Shown here: positions 29,287 through 38,270 of the stretch, one piece after another
Numbering within the stretch: the first letter of the stretch is position 1
Layout: each line of letters begins with the position of its first letter
Made by a program: the position numbers and the translations under genes
Notes under the pieces: model-generated
Databases searched by the model: none
Seen by the model: the letters and a program-made list of their open reading frames with translations, nothing else
What the model was told of the DNA's origin: nothing
DNA from: an uncultured Hyphomonas sp.
GTDB taxonomy: Bacteria > Pseudomonadota > Alphaproteobacteria > Caulobacterales > Hyphomonadaceae
Direction: 5' to 3'
NCBI RefSeq assembly: GCF_963678195.1
Contig: NZ_OY782759.1
Span: forward strand, 2,170,001-2,234,000
Length of the DNA: 64,000 nucleotides

Positions 29287-30654
29287 TCAGGCGGCTGTGC
29301 TCTCGACCCGGTTCCGGCCGGTCGTCTTGGCCTGATAAAGCGCCTGATCGGCCCGCTTGGTGAGATCTGCGATCGTGTCCTGCTCACCCGCAATGGTCGA
29401 AACACCGACACTGACCGTGATCTGAATGTTCAGTCCGGCCTTACCAATGATGAAGGGCGCAGCCGCGACCGCCCGCCGGATTCGCTCTGCAGCGGCGCAA
29501 GCCCGGTCCCCCGGTGTTTCCGGCATGATGACGAGGAATTCTTCACCACCGGGCCGGCAGACAATGTCCATCGGGCGCACATTCTCGCGCAGCCGGTTGG
29601 CGATCTCCTGCAGGACCTCGTCCCCGGCGTCGTGACCATAAGTATCGTTCACCGATTTGAAGTGATCGATGTCCGCCATCATGACCGAAACCGGCTTTCC
29701 GCCCATAACCGAACGCTGCATGAACTGGTGTAATTGGCCCATCATGTAACGGCGATTGTACAGCCCGGTCAGCTGGTCGATCACGGACAGTTCCAGGCCC
29801 TTGTCCACCCGGCGGCGCAACATCTCGATGTAGCGGGCCCGGCGCGCCTGAGTGCGGACGCGCACCAGCAGCTCCTGCTTGTCGACGGGAGTCAGGATGA
29901 CGTCGCTGGCGCCGATCTCGAGCCCTTTCGCCGCGCGGGCCCGGTCATCGGGATCGCATATCAGGAGAATGGACACCGCCCGGGTCGATTCCGTCACCTT
30001 GAAATGCGCACAAAGCTTCAGGGCATCAAAGGATTTGCTGGGCAGCGAGAGGATCATCAGGTCCACGCCGAGGCTGGACAGGCCGCTCATGGACCCCGCC
30101 TCGGCAAGCGTCACCACAGTGTGGCCGGCCTCCCGCAACACAGATGCGAGGCGGGCAGATGCCCGGGGATTGTCATCAACAATGAAGATCCGCGCAGGCT
30201 GGTCGGATTCTTCCTTGGTGGTTTCGTGGTCCAGCCCACCGCCAAGACCATTGGCCTGCCGCTGTCTGAGCTCAGACGCCACGGCATTGTAGCGCATCAG
30301 CGCCCCGACACGCGACATCAGCGCGAAATCATCAACCGGCTTGGTCAGGAAGTCTTCAGCGCCGGCCTCCAGCCCCCTGACGCGGTCCTCGGTGTCACTC
30401 AGAGCCGTCACCATAACGACCGGAATGAACGCCGTCGCCGGATCCTCTTTCAGCCGTCGGCAAACCTCATAGCCATCCATCCCAGGCATCATCACGTCGA
30501 GCAGGATGATATCCGGCAATTCCTTGCTGGCGACCTCTAGTGCCTGAGGCCCGTTCTCTGCCTGGATGACGGTGTAGTATTGAGCTTCCAGCTTGGCCTG
30601 CAGCAGCCGCCGGTTCGCTTCGATATCATCGACAACGAGAATCCGCGCACTCAT
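29287..30654 (-). CDS. pleD: PleD-type response regulator diguanylate cyclase
   Basis: 455 aa: REC1 (LVVDDIEANRRL, phospho-Asp in IILLDVMMPGMDG at about 53, KP near 105), REC2 that lacks the Asp (LMILSLPSK), and a C-terminal GGDEF domain. The active site reads RPGGEEFLVIMP (GGEEF, active type) and the inhibitory I-site RPMD lies five residues upstream, so product feedback is likely. This is the exact Caulobacter PleD plan; there phosphorylated PleD dimerises at the stalked pole and makes c-di-GMP for the swarmer-to-stalked transition. Coupled to divK by ATGA. Confidence 0.96.
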   Translation of the reverse strand: MSARILVVDDIEANRRLLQAKLEAQYYTVIQAENGPQALEVASKELPDIILLDVMMPGMDGYEVCRRLKEDPATAFIPVVMVTALSDTEDRVRGLEAGAEDFLTKPVDDFALMSRVGALMRYNAVASELRQRQANGLGGGLDHETTKEESDQPARIFIVDDNPRASARLASVLREAGHTVVTLAEAGSMSGLSSLGVDLMILSLPSKSFDALKLCAHFKVTESTRAVSILLICDPDDRARAAKGLEIGASDVILTPVDKQELLVRVRTQARRARYIEMLRRRVDKGLELSVIDQLTGLYNRRYMMGQLHQFMQRSVMGGKPVSVMMADIDHFKSVNDTYGHDAGDEVLQEIANRLRENVRPMDIVCRPGGEEFLVIMPETPGDRACAAAERIRRAVAAAPFIIGKAGLNIQITVSVGVSTIAGEQDTIADLTKRADQALYQAKTTGRNRVESTAA

Positions 30655-31040
30655 GCCGCTTCCTTCGGCATGAGCGCTTCAACAGCCTTGATAAAGGTCA
30701 TGATCTGGATCGGCTTGGACAGATAGCCCTCACATCCTGCTTCGCGCACACGTTGCTCGTCTGCACGCATGGCAAAAGCTGTCACCGCAAGCACCGGGAT
30801 ATGGGCAACTTTCTCGTCATCCTTCAGCCAGCGCGTGATATCCAGTCCGGACACTTCAGGCAGCTGGATGTCCATGATGATGAGGTCCGGCTGCTCCCGG
30901 CGGGCAATTTCGACCGCCTTGGCGCCATCGCGGCACTGATAGGTTTCGTAGCCGTAAGCGTCCAACAGGTCGCAAAACAGGCGCATGTTGAGTTCGTTGT
31001 CCTCAACAACCAGCACTTTTCTGGCTTTTGCGTCTGCCAT
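30651..31040 (-). CDS. divK: Single-domain response regulator DivK
   Basis: 129 aa receiver with no output domain. VLVVEDNELNMRLFCDLLD supplies the acidic pair, MDIQLPEVSG the phospho-Asp at about 53, AVTAFAM the Thr, and YLSKPIQ the Lys. In Caulobacter DivK is phosphorylated by DivJ, dephosphorylated by PleC and controls CtrA through DivL/CckA. divK-pleD adjacency is diagnostic for this order and related alphaproteobacteria. A CtrA-like site lies 68-82 bases upstream. Confidence 0.96.
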   Translation of the reverse strand: MADAKARKVLVVEDNELNMRLFCDLLDAYGYETYQCRDGAKAVEIARREQPDLIIMDIQLPEVSGLDITRWLKDDEKVAHIPVLAVTAFAMRADEQRVREAGCEGYLSKPIQIMTFIKAVEALMPKEAA

Positions 31041-31107
31041 TTTTTCCCACGATTACGAGCGATTCGGAACGGACCTTACCGTACCAGACCAGCTATACGG
31101 CAAAAGC

Positions 31108-31122
31108 TTAACGGGTGTTTAC
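31108..31122. promoter_or_regulatory. Candidate CtrA box upstream of divK
   Basis: TTAA-CGGGTGT-TTAC, one mismatch from TTAA-N7-TTAA. It lies in the 133-base divergent region shared with dinB. divK is CtrA-dependent in Caulobacter, which supports the reading, but a single near-consensus box is weak evidence alone. Confidence 0.45.
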
Positions 31123-31150
31123 GGGTCTCTTCAGATTGCCGCCACCCCCG

Positions 31151-31165
31151 GAACATGGCATGAAC
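31151..31165. promoter_or_regulatory. LexA (SOS) box at dinB
   Basis: GAAC-ATGGCAT-GAAC, a perfect match to the alphaproteobacterial LexA site GTTC-N7-GTTC read on the other strand. It ends 8 bases before the dinB ATG, where bound repressor would block transcript elongation or cover the start region. A third GAAC follows at 31169. Confidence 0.75.
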
Positions 31166-31173
31166 ATGGAACG

Positions 31174-32448
31174 ATGAGCCTGTTGTGCCGGGATTGTTTC
31201 CACTTCGAACTCACAGACGGGCGCGCCTGCCCCGCCTGCAAGAGCCATCGTGTGGTTTGCCATCCTGTCCTGCACACGCTGACTGTCGCCCACATCGATT
31301 GCGATGCCTTTTTCGCGGCGATCGAGAAACGTGACAACCCCGCCCTGCACGACAAGCCTGTTATCGTCGGCGGCGGAGAACGCGGCGTGGTCCTCACCTG
31401 CTGCTACATTGCCCGGCTGTACGGCGTCCGGTCAGCGATGCCTATGTTCCAGGCCCTGAAGCTCTGCCCGGAGGCAACGGTAGTGAAGCCCAGCCGGGGC
31501 AAATATTCCGAAGCTGCCGCCATTGTGAGGGAAAAGATGGAGGCCCTCACGCCGCTGGTACAACCCGTTTCCATCGACGAGGCCTATCTCGACCTGTCTG
31601 GCACCGAAACGATCCACAAGGCCCCGCCGGCAGCCTCGCTCGCCCGGCTCGCGGCTGAGATAGAGCAGGAACTTCAGATCACGGTTTCAGTGGGCCTCTC
31701 CGCCAACAAATTCCTCGCTAAAACAGCCAGCGAGCTCGACAAGCCCCGCGGCTTCGCCGTCATCTCACCTGACGAGGCCGAAGCGCTTCTTGCTCCCCGC
31801 CCGGTGGGCTTCCTTCATGGTGTGGGGCCGAAATTTGCTGCGAAGCTTGAACAGGACGGATTTGAAACGATCGGAGACCTGCAGAAAGCGGAGCTGAAGG
31901 CCCTGATCGGGCGGTATGGCGAAACCGGCATGTGGCTGAAGCGCGTGGCACATGGGCAGGACAATCGACCCGTCCGCACGGATGATGAGCGCAAATCCGT
32001 GTCAGCGGAAACCACGTTCCGGACCGACATTTCCGATCTTGCCGCACTGGAGGACCAGCTCTGGAAACTCTGCGTCAAAACCTCCGACCGGGCAAAGCAG
32101 ATCGGTGTTGTCGGCTCAGTCATCACCCTCAAGCTGAAGACCTCCACCTTCAAGCCGCTTACCCGGCGCGTGTCCTTGTCAGAACCGACCCAGATCGCGC
32201 AATCGATCTTCCGGGCGGCCCGTCCGCTGCTCGCACGGGAAGTTGACGGGCGGAGGAAGTACCGGCTGATCGGTATCGGCATCTCCGAACTCTCGGATCA
32301 TCGCGCAGACGAAACCGACCTCCTTGACCCGCGCATCGCCCGGCGCGCGGCCGCGGAACGCGCTTCGGACGCCGCGCGGGCAAAGTTTGGCCAGGATGCC
32401 GTCATGACCGGCCGTGCGGCGCGCATGGGCCAGAAGCAAAAGGAATAG
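31174..32448 (+). CDS. dinB: DNA polymerase IV with N-terminal zinc ribbon
   Basis: 424 aa Y-family translesion polymerase. Before the usual start there is a CRDC...CPAC ribbon (residues about 5-25), typical of an alphaproteobacterial DinB subgroup. The polymerase follows: VAHIDCDAFFAAIEKRDNP, the YIARLYGVRSAMPM finger region, SIDEAYLDLSG with the second pair of catalytic acids, SVGLSANKFLAKTASELDKPRG, HhH and little-finger domains. The C-terminal DLLDP precedes an Ala/Arg-rich tail and I see no clear clamp peptide QLxLF. ATG 31174 was chosen because it starts the zinc ribbon and sits just after the LexA box. Confidence 0.93.
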   Translation: MSLLCRDCFHFELTDGRACPACKSHRVVCHPVLHTLTVAHIDCDAFFAAIEKRDNPALHDKPVIVGGGERGVVLTCCYIARLYGVRSAMPMFQALKLCPEATVVKPSRGKYSEAAAIVREKMEALTPLVQPVSIDEAYLDLSGTETIHKAPPAASLARLAAEIEQELQITVSVGLSANKFLAKTASELDKPRGFAVISPDEAEALLAPRPVGFLHGVGPKFAAKLEQDGFETIGDLQKAELKALIGRYGETGMWLKRVAHGQDNRPVRTDDERKSVSAETTFRTDISDLAALEDQLWKLCVKTSDRAKQIGVVGSVITLKLKTSTFKPLTRRVSLSEPTQIAQSIFRAARPLLAREVDGRRKYRLIGIGISELSDHRADETDLLDPRIARRAAAERASDAARAKFGQDAVMTGRAARMGQKQKE

Positions 32449-32524
32449 GCGCGGGGCGCTTGCGGCCATGAGCGGCGTGCGGCAAGTCTGCAGATCTTAA
32501 TCAGTAAATTCCGGAGATACATCC

Positions 32525-32986
32525 ATGAGCACCCCTGAAGCCCGTCTCGATGCACTCGGCATCACCCTTCCCGAGCCGATGAAACCTGTCGCGACCTATG
32601 TGGCCTATGTGCAAACCGGGAACCTGCTCTTCATCTCAGGTCAGGTCAGCGCCACGGCAGAAGGCCGTATGCTCGGCCGCCTTGGCGAAAACATGGAACT
32701 CTCTGCAGGACAACAGGCTGCGCGCCAGTGCGGCATCAATATCATCTCGCAATGCAAGGCCGCTCTGGGGGACCTTTCCCGTGTGAAACGCGTGGTCAAG
32801 CTCGGCGGCTTCGTGAACGCCCATCCTGACTTCACGGACATTCCTCAAGTCATCAATGGATGTTCGGACCTGATGGTTGAAGTGTTCGGTGATGCCGGCC
32901 GTCACGCCCGCTCTGCCGTTGCCTGCCCGGTTCTGCCCCTTGGCGTTGCGGTTGAGGTCGATGCCGTTATCGAGATCGCCGACTAG
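32525..32986 (+). CDS. RidA family protein
   Basis: 153 aa. RidA proteins hydrolyse reactive enamine/imine intermediates from PLP enzymes. The YjgF fold is indicated by TGNLLFISGQVS, AARQCGINIISQCKAALGDLSRVKRVVKL, FVNAHPDF, and HARSAVACPVLPLGVAVEVDAVIE; the conserved Arg is present (HARSAV). It is a longer YjgH-like member, where activity is less certain. RBS GGAGA precedes ATG. It leads a tight run of five genes to the HIT gene. Confidence 0.9.
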   Translation: MSTPEARLDALGITLPEPMKPVATYVAYVQTGNLLFISGQVSATAEGRMLGRLGENMELSAGQQAARQCGINIISQCKAALGDLSRVKRVVKLGGFVNAHPDFTDIPQVINGCSDLMVEVFGDAGRHARSAVACPVLPLGVAVEVDAVIEIAD

Positions 32987-32988
32987 AC

Positions 32989-33723
32989 ATGGCCACGCCG
33001 TTCGATCCCCGCAAGTTCCGCTACGCGCATCGCGGCCTGTGGTCGGCGAATGGCCCGCCTGAGAATTCGCTGGAAGCTTTCCGGCGTGCCCGCATGGCCG
33101 GTCTGGGCATTGAATTCGATGTTCGTCCCGCCCGCGATGGCACGCCGGTTGTTTTCCACGATGACACGCTGGACAGGTTGACCAAACGGTCCGGTAAGAC
33201 TGAGGAACTGAACGCGAAAGAGCTCGGCAGACTGTCGCTTGCCGGGTCGTCGGAGCATCTGCCGACATTCCTCGAACTCCTGCGGATATGGCCTTACCAG
33301 CTGCCGCTACTGACCGAACTGAAGATAGATGGAAAGACTGACACGGAGGCCTTCGCCCGCCGGGTCGGCGACCGCCTGGCGCACTGGAAAGGCTTCGCGG
33401 CCGCGATGAGCTTTTCTGAAAAGGCTGTCCGAGCCCTGCCCATGGGACTGATGCGGGGGCAACTGATCGGGCCGACCTCCAAAGTCGGTGACGACGCGTT
33501 TGACGCCGTACTTGAGCGCGCGGTTGCAGACCGCGTCGACTATCTCGCTGTCCACACGTCCGACGTCGAGCAGGCCGCGCTGAAGTCGCAGGGCAGCAAT
33601 CTGCCCGTCGTCGTCTGGACCGTACGCGGTGAAGACGAACTGGAGCGTTGCAAGGAGCATGACGCGGCCGTCATCTTCGAACATCTGGACCCGGAACTGG
33701 TCTCGCAGCGCCTGAACCCCTAG
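32989..33723 (+). CDS. Glycerophosphodiester phosphodiesterase
   Basis: 244 aa; splits glycerophosphodiesters into glycerol 3-phosphate and an alcohol. TIM-barrel motifs: YAHRGLWS and PENSLEAFRRA, EFDVRPARDGTPVVFHDDTLDRLT with the metal and catalytic residues, and LTELKIDG. No signal peptide, so cytoplasmic (UgpQ-like). Begins 2 bases after the RidA stop. Confidence 0.92.
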   Translation: MATPFDPRKFRYAHRGLWSANGPPENSLEAFRRARMAGLGIEFDVRPARDGTPVVFHDDTLDRLTKRSGKTEELNAKELGRLSLAGSSEHLPTFLELLRIWPYQLPLLTELKIDGKTDTEAFARRVGDRLAHWKGFAAAMSFSEKAVRALPMGLMRGQLIGPTSKVGDDAFDAVLERAVADRVDYLAVHTSDVEQAALKSQGSNLPVVVWTVRGEDELERCKEHDAAVIFEHLDPELVSQRLNP

Positions 33724-33732
33724 ATTGGTGGT

Positions 33733-34896
33733 ATGGACGAAACGACTTTCCGCATCGACATCGCCACCGGCCTCTCGGAAGTCGATCCGGACGAGTGGAA
33801 TGCCGTTGCCAACCCGCCAGGTATCCGCCGGGATCCGTTCCTGAGCTGGGAGTTTCTCGAAGCGCTGGAAAGCTCAGGCGCCGCGACCCCCGATACAGGC
33901 TGGATCCCGCGTCATATCCTGGTGAGAGACGCAAATGACGTGCTACGCGGCGCCATGCCTCTCTATGGCAAGAGGCATTCCCGCGGCGAATTCGTCTTCG
34001 ACCATTCCTGGGCCGATGCCTTTGAGCGTGCGGGCGGGTCTTACTACCCGAAACTCCTCAGCGCAGTGCCTTTCACGCCGGTTACCGGCCGCCGGCGACT
34101 GACCTCACCCGGACCGGACGAAGCCAGGATCAGGGCGCTTCTGCTGAGCGCCGCCGTCAGCTTTGCCGAACAGAACAAGCTCTCTTCCCTGCACATAAAT
34201 TTCCTCGAAGAAGAGGAATCGCAATCCCTGATGCTCAACGGGATGCTGTGCCGGACAGACCAGCAGTTTCACTGGCTCAATAATGATTATGACAGTTTCG
34301 ACGATTTCCTGGCGGAACTTTCGTCATCGAAGCGTAAGAACCTGCGGAAGGAACGCGCAAGGGCACAGGAAGGGCTCGACTTCGTTCACATCAGAGGCAG
34401 TGACATCACCGAAGCCCATCTCGATCGCTTCTACGAATTCTACTTGGACACCGGCAGCCGCAAATGGGGCTCTCCATATCTCAATCGCAAGACCTTCTCG
34501 CTTCTGCGGGAACGTATGGCGGACGACATGCTGTTCGTTTTCGCCATGGAAGACGGCGAGGCAATTGCCGGCGCCCTGAACATGATCGGGTCTGATACGC
34601 TCTATGGCCGTTACTGGGGTACACTCGATCCGCGCCCGATGCTGCATTTCGAAACCTGCTACTATCAGGCAATCGACTATGCCATTGCCAACAAGCTGGC
34701 TGTAGTCGAAGCCGGTGCGCAGGGCGGGCACAAACTGGCGCGGGGATATGTCCCCGTACTGACTTATTCCGCTCACTGGATCGCGCATCCCGGCCTGCGG
34801 GATGCCGTCGCAGACTATCTCGAACGCGAACGCGCCGCGGTGGAGCACGATCAGGACTACCTGAACGAGCGAACGCCGTTTAAGAAGGGCGAATGA
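33733..34896 (+). CDS. FemAB-like GNAT acyltransferase
   Basis: 387 aa of the COG3146 family, a double GNAT-like fold often labelled peptidoglycan-bridge acyltransferase. Seen: DEWNAVANPPGIRRDPFLSWEFLEALE at the start, HSWADAFERAGGSYYPKL, LSSSKRKNLRKERARA, and VVEAGAQGGHKLARGYVPVLTYSAHWI near the C-terminus, all family landmarks. True substrate is not established. Its stop overlaps the next ATG by four bases. Confidence 0.87.
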   Translation: MDETTFRIDIATGLSEVDPDEWNAVANPPGIRRDPFLSWEFLEALESSGAATPDTGWIPRHILVRDANDVLRGAMPLYGKRHSRGEFVFDHSWADAFERAGGSYYPKLLSAVPFTPVTGRRRLTSPGPDEARIRALLLSAAVSFAEQNKLSSLHINFLEEEESQSLMLNGMLCRTDQQFHWLNNDYDSFDDFLAELSSSKRKNLRKERARAQEGLDFVHIRGSDITEAHLDRFYEFYLDTGSRKWGSPYLNRKTFSLLRERMADDMLFVFAMEDGEAIAGALNMIGSDTLYGRYWGTLDPRPMLHFETCYYQAIDYAIANKLAVVEAGAQGGHKLARGYVPVLTYSAHWIAHPGLRDAVADYLERERAAVEHDQDYLNERTPFKKGE

Positions 34897-35303
34897 GCCC
34901 CAGATCTACATTCGGCACCTATCTGATGATGGAAGAAGCGCTGATCGTTGCTTCCTTGCTGACCGATGGCGGCTTCAACGCCACGGTAGACAATTATAGC
35001 CACACATCCATCAATCCCTTTTACATCCCTGCGCTGGGTGGCATCAGGATCAGCATTCCGACCAGACAGCTGCAAGCTGCCCGGGAGTATGTGCGGAACA
35101 TGAAGGACACTGCGGCTGTCCGTCTGGAAGAAGCGCTGCAGGAACCCGTTGTCTACGTTGTCCCCAAGCGCATCCGATGGCGGGCATGGGCAATGGTTTT
35201 GATTTCCCTTGATCCTCTGATCATTCTCGTCGGAATAGCATTGATCTGGAAACACCGAACAAGCGATGCCCAAAAACACATGACAATTCTGGAAAGGCCC
35301 TAA
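34893..35303 (+). CDS. DUF2007-like small protein with C-terminal membrane segment
   Basis: 136 aa. The first 75 residues resemble DUF2007-type domains (MMEEALIVASLLTDGGFNATVDN and GGIRISIPTRQLQAAREYV), which are predicted signalling/binding modules of unknown ligand. A single membrane segment near 105-122 (MVLISLDPLIILVGIALIW) anchors it. Coupled to the acyltransferase gene (ATGA) and to the HIT gene 1 base downstream. Function unknown. Confidence 0.65.
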   Translation: MSPRSTFGTYLMMEEALIVASLLTDGGFNATVDNYSHTSINPFYIPALGGIRISIPTRQLQAAREYVRNMKDTAAVRLEEALQEPVVYVVPKRIRWRAWAMVLISLDPLIILVGIALIWKHRTSDAQKHMTILERP

Positions 35304-35304
35304 A

Positions 35305-35739
35305 TTGACGCTTCACGACTCTTACGACCCGAACAACATTTTTGCGAAAATCATCAAAGGCGAAATGCCGAGCATCAAGGTGTATGAGGATGATGTGGCC
35401 CTCGCCTTCATGGATGTCTTCCCTCAAAGCGAAGGACATACGCTGGTCATCCCCAAGCTGGTTCAGGCCCGCAACTTGCTCGACATGCCGTCAGACTATC
35501 TTGGCCAGTACATGCTGAAGGTGCAGAAAGTCGCCCGCGCCGTCGAGAAAGCTCTGACGCCGGACGGCCTGATGGTCAGCCAGTTCAATGGCGCACCGGC
35601 CGGACAGACCGTCTATCACCTGCACTTCCACATCATCCCGCGCTGGGAAGACAAGCCCCTCGGCCGCCACGCCGAAGGCGGCATGGCGAAGCCGGAAGAA
35701 CTGGAACCGATCGCGGAAAAGATCCGCGCGGCGCTCTAA
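35305..35739 (+). CDS. HIT family hydrolase
   Basis: 144 aa. Histidine-triad proteins hydrolyse nucleoside phosphoramidates or dinucleotides. [30 protein letters not shown] and the triad YHLHFHIIPRW are present. Start is TTG 35305 after GGAAAGG; there is no ATG before the conserved N-terminus. Its stop is 3 bases from the convergent gatB stop. Confidence 0.93.
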   Translation: MTLHDSYDPNNIFAKIIKGEMPSIKVYEDDVALAFMDVFPQSEGHTLVIPKLVQARNLLDMPSDYLGQYMLKVQKVARAVEKALTPDGLMVSQFNGAPAGQTVYHLHFHIIPRWEDKPLGRHAEGGMAKPEELEPIAEKIRAAL

Positions 35740-35742
35740 CGC

Positions 35743-37254
35743 CTACAGGCCGAGCTTTGCTTTCAGGATGTCGTTGACGGCTTTCGGGTTGGCCTTGCCG
35801 CCCGAAGCCTTCATCACCTGCCCGACGAACCAACCCATCGTCTTCGGCTTTTCCTTGACCTGTGCGACCTGATCCGGGTTTGCCGCGATGATCTCGTCGA
35901 CAACCTTCTCAATCGCGCCGGTGTCGGTCACCTGCTTCAGGCCGTGCTTCTCGACGATCTCAGCCGGCTTGCCTTCACCGGCGATCATCCGCGCAAAGAC
36001 GTCCTTGGCGATCTTGCCGCTGATCGTGTCGTTGGAGATGAGCTCAATCAGGCCGCCGAGGTCAGCCGCAGAGACCGGGCTGTCGGACAGCTCAAGGTCT
36101 TCCTTGTTGAGATAGCCGAACAGTTCCTGCGTCACCCAGTTGGCGGCGAGCTTCGCATCGCGTCCTTCGGCAGCTTCCTCGAAGAAGGCTGCCTTATCGG
36201 CTTCTGCCGTCAGGACGCCCGCATCATAGCGCGACAGGCCATAGACTTTTTCAAAACGCGCCCGCTTTTCATCCGGCAGTTCCGGGAGCGTCGAACGGAT
36301 TTCCTCGATCCACGCCTCTTCCACTTCCAGCGGCAGGAGGTCCGGGTCCGGGAAATAACGGTAATCGTGGGCGTCTTCCTTGGAGCGCATGGACCGGGTC
36401 TCGCCCTTGTTCGGATCGAACAGACGGGTTTCCTGATCCACCTTGCCACCGGCTTCGATGATCTCGATCTGGCGGCGGGCTTCATATTCGATGGCCTGCT
36501 GGATGAAGCGGAACGAGTTCATGTTCTTGATCTCGCATCGCGTACCCAGATGGCCGAAGTCGCCCGTTTCACGGTATTTCTCATACTGGCCGGGCTTGCA
36601 GACAGACACGTTCACATCGGCGCGAAGATTGCCCTTCTCCATATCGCCGTCGCAGGTGCCAAGCGCGATCACGATGGCGCGCAGCTTCTTCACATAGGCA
36701 GCGGCTTCGGCCGGAGTGCGAACGTCCGGACGGGAAACGATCTCCATCAACGCCACGCCAGACCGGTTCAGGTCCACATAGGTGGAGTTCGGATCCATGT
36801 CGTGGATGGATTTGCCGGCATCCTGTTCCAGGTGCAGGCGCTCGATCCGGCACGGGAAGGTGTAAGCCTCACCGCCATGGGCGGGCTCCACATCCACCTC
36901 GATCTCGCCCTCCCCGACAATCGGGTGCGCGAACTGGCTGATCTGATAGCCCTGCGGCAGGTCAGGATAAAAATAGTTCTTCCGGTCGAACCGGCTGTAG
37001 TGATTGATCTGCGCCTTGAGACCCAGACCTGTCCGAATCGCCTGTTCCACGCAGAACCGGTTGATGACCGGCAGCATGCCGGGCATGGCCGCATCGACGA
37101 GGGAAACATTGCAGTTCGGATCGGCACCGAACGCTGTGGCCGCCCCGGAGAACAGCTTCGCATTGGATGACACCTGGGCATGGACTTCGAGGCCCATGAC
37201 CAGCTCCCAGTCACCCGTTTCGCCCTTGATCGTGTAGGGGGTGCGTACAGACAT
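35743..37254 (-). CDS. gatB: Asp-tRNA(Asn)/Glu-tRNA(Gln) amidotransferase subunit B
   Basis: 503 aa. Kinase-like cradle domain ([37 protein letters not shown]) that phosphorylates the mischarged amino acid, and a C-terminal YqeY tail domain ([17 protein letters not shown]) that binds tRNA. All landmarks intact. gatA lies upstream on the same strand but is separated by a small membrane-protein gene and a 0.5 kb plus-strand gene, so the classic tight gatCAB operon is broken. Confidence 0.97.
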   Translation of the reverse strand: MSVRTPYTIKGETGDWELVMGLEVHAQVSSNAKLFSGAATAFGADPNCNVSLVDAAMPGMLPVINRFCVEQAIRTGLGLKAQINHYSRFDRKNYFYPDLPQGYQISQFAHPIVGEGEIEVDVEPAHGGEAYTFPCRIERLHLEQDAGKSIHDMDPNSTYVDLNRSGVALMEIVSRPDVRTPAEAAAYVKKLRAIVIALGTCDGDMEKGNLRADVNVSVCKPGQYEKYRETGDFGHLGTRCEIKNMNSFRFIQQAIEYEARRQIEIIEAGGKVDQETRLFDPNKGETRSMRSKEDAHDYRYFPDPDLLPLEVEEAWIEEIRSTLPELPDEKRARFEKVYGLSRYDAGVLTAEADKAAFFEEAAEGRDAKLAANWVTQELFGYLNKEDLELSDSPVSAADLGGLIELISNDTISGKIAKDVFARMIAGEGKPAEIVEKHGLKQVTDTGAIEKVVDEIIAANPDQVAQVKEKPKTMGWFVGQVMKASGGKANPKAVNDILKAKLGL

Positions 37255-37455
37255 CGTTCCCTCGATTAGTCACAGCAGAATCCGGTCCTTTTAGCCCCCG
37301 GGGCCCAGCCCTGTCGAGCCGCGCTGACACCCTATAAGGCGCTGAAATATCCGGTTTTATGGAGATGCTCAAAACTAAGGGGTTTTCCTTAGCCGAAATG
37401 TGCGGCAAATTTACACCACTGCTTCGGGAGGAAGCGAGAAGGGGAAACAAGAATA

Positions 37456-37842
37456 ATGCTCTTCAAAATGATACTTGATGGCGCCAACGACGACGAGCGT
37501 CACATCGCGCAGGGCTTCCTGCGTCACATCATTGCCGGGTTTGCGATCGGCCTGATCTTCGGCGGGGCCATGTTTGGCGCCCTGTTCCTGACGCTCGGCA
37601 ATCTGGACATGAACATTCCGATCCTGTTCATCCTGGCCATGCTGCTTCAGTTCGGCCCGATTGGTGGCCTGATCGGCGCTGGCGTTCACGTTACGCGGAT
37701 CGCAGATCGCGGCGAAAAGCCAGCTGACGAGGACGAAGGCCCGCGGGGCGGCACAAAGGCACCGGCTGTAAGCGCTGCCGACGCAGCGCCGTCCACCCGC
37801 CGGAAGCCGCCTAAAGCTTCCCCTGTTCCTTCGCTTGCCTGA
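37456..37842 (+). CDS. Small two-segment membrane protein
   Basis: 128 aa, not recognised. Two hydrophobic segments (IIAGFAIGLIFGGAMFGALFLTL and IPILFILAMLLQFGPIGGLIGAGVHV) are followed by a charged then Pro/Ala/Lys-rich cytoplasmic tail. RBS-like GGGGAAAC precedes ATG 37456. It ends by overlapping the convergent 37811-38260 gene by 32 bases. The 201-base upstream region holds a CTAAGG-ggtttt-CCTTAG hairpin at 37375-37392. Confidence 0.7.
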   Translation: MLFKMILDGANDDERHIAQGFLRHIIAGFAIGLIFGGAMFGALFLTLGNLDMNIPILFILAMLLQFGPIGGLIGAGVHVTRIADRGEKPADEDEGPRGGTKAPAVSAADAAPSTRRKPPKASPVPSLA

Positions 37843-38260
37843 CCCGTTCCGCCCGGGCGGCCATCCGATCCTTGATCGGGGCTGCCTGTGAGACTCGGCT
37901 GGGCGCCTCGTCACCGGTTTCCGGTTTCGTCTCCGGTTCCGGATCGGCCTCCAGCTTGCCTTCCGCGATGAGTTTCTTGCGACGCGCAGCAACCCGTGCT
38001 GCGCGGGCTGATTGCGCCGGAGAGACCTTTGTCTTCAGGAAGCCGCGCCCCTCACCGACCGACACATCCTGTTTCCGCTCGCGGCGCTTGAGCACGCCAT
38101 CAATCCGCCAGGCGACATAAGCCGCGACAGCAACAGCGCAGAGCCAAAGCGGGGTTGCCTTCGAATCCATCAGACTGATGTCAGCCTGCATCGCCGCGGC
38201 TGCTATCATCGCAATCGCGATAACCAGTAGAATTCCAAACAGGACGAGAAAGCGGGTCAT
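37811..38260 (-). CDS. Hypothetical membrane protein between gatA and gatB
   Basis: 149 aa, family not recognised. Two N-terminal membrane segments (FLVLFGILLVIAIAMIAAAAM; PLWLCAVAVAAYVAWRI) precede a long highly charged Arg/Lys/Ala-rich tail likely to be cytoplasmic and helical. ATG 38260 is 10 bases after the gatA stop, so it is probably cotranscribed with gatA. Upstream in-frame starts would overlap gatA and were not used. Confidence 0.7.
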   Translation of the reverse strand: MTRFLVLFGILLVIAIAMIAAAAMQADISLMDSKATPLWLCAVAVAAYVAWRIDGVLKRRERKQDVSVGEGRGFLKTKVSPAQSARAARVAARRKKLIAEGKLEADPEPETKPETGDEAPSRVSQAAPIKDRMAARAERVRQAKEQGKL

Positions 38261-38270
38261 GGCGCGAAGC

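Noticed and set aside
37375-37392. CTAAGG-ggtttt-CCTTAG as a terminator of gatB or a regulator site
   Set aside because: It lies upstream of gatB, not downstream, has a short 6-bp stem and no U-run; no regulator known to match.
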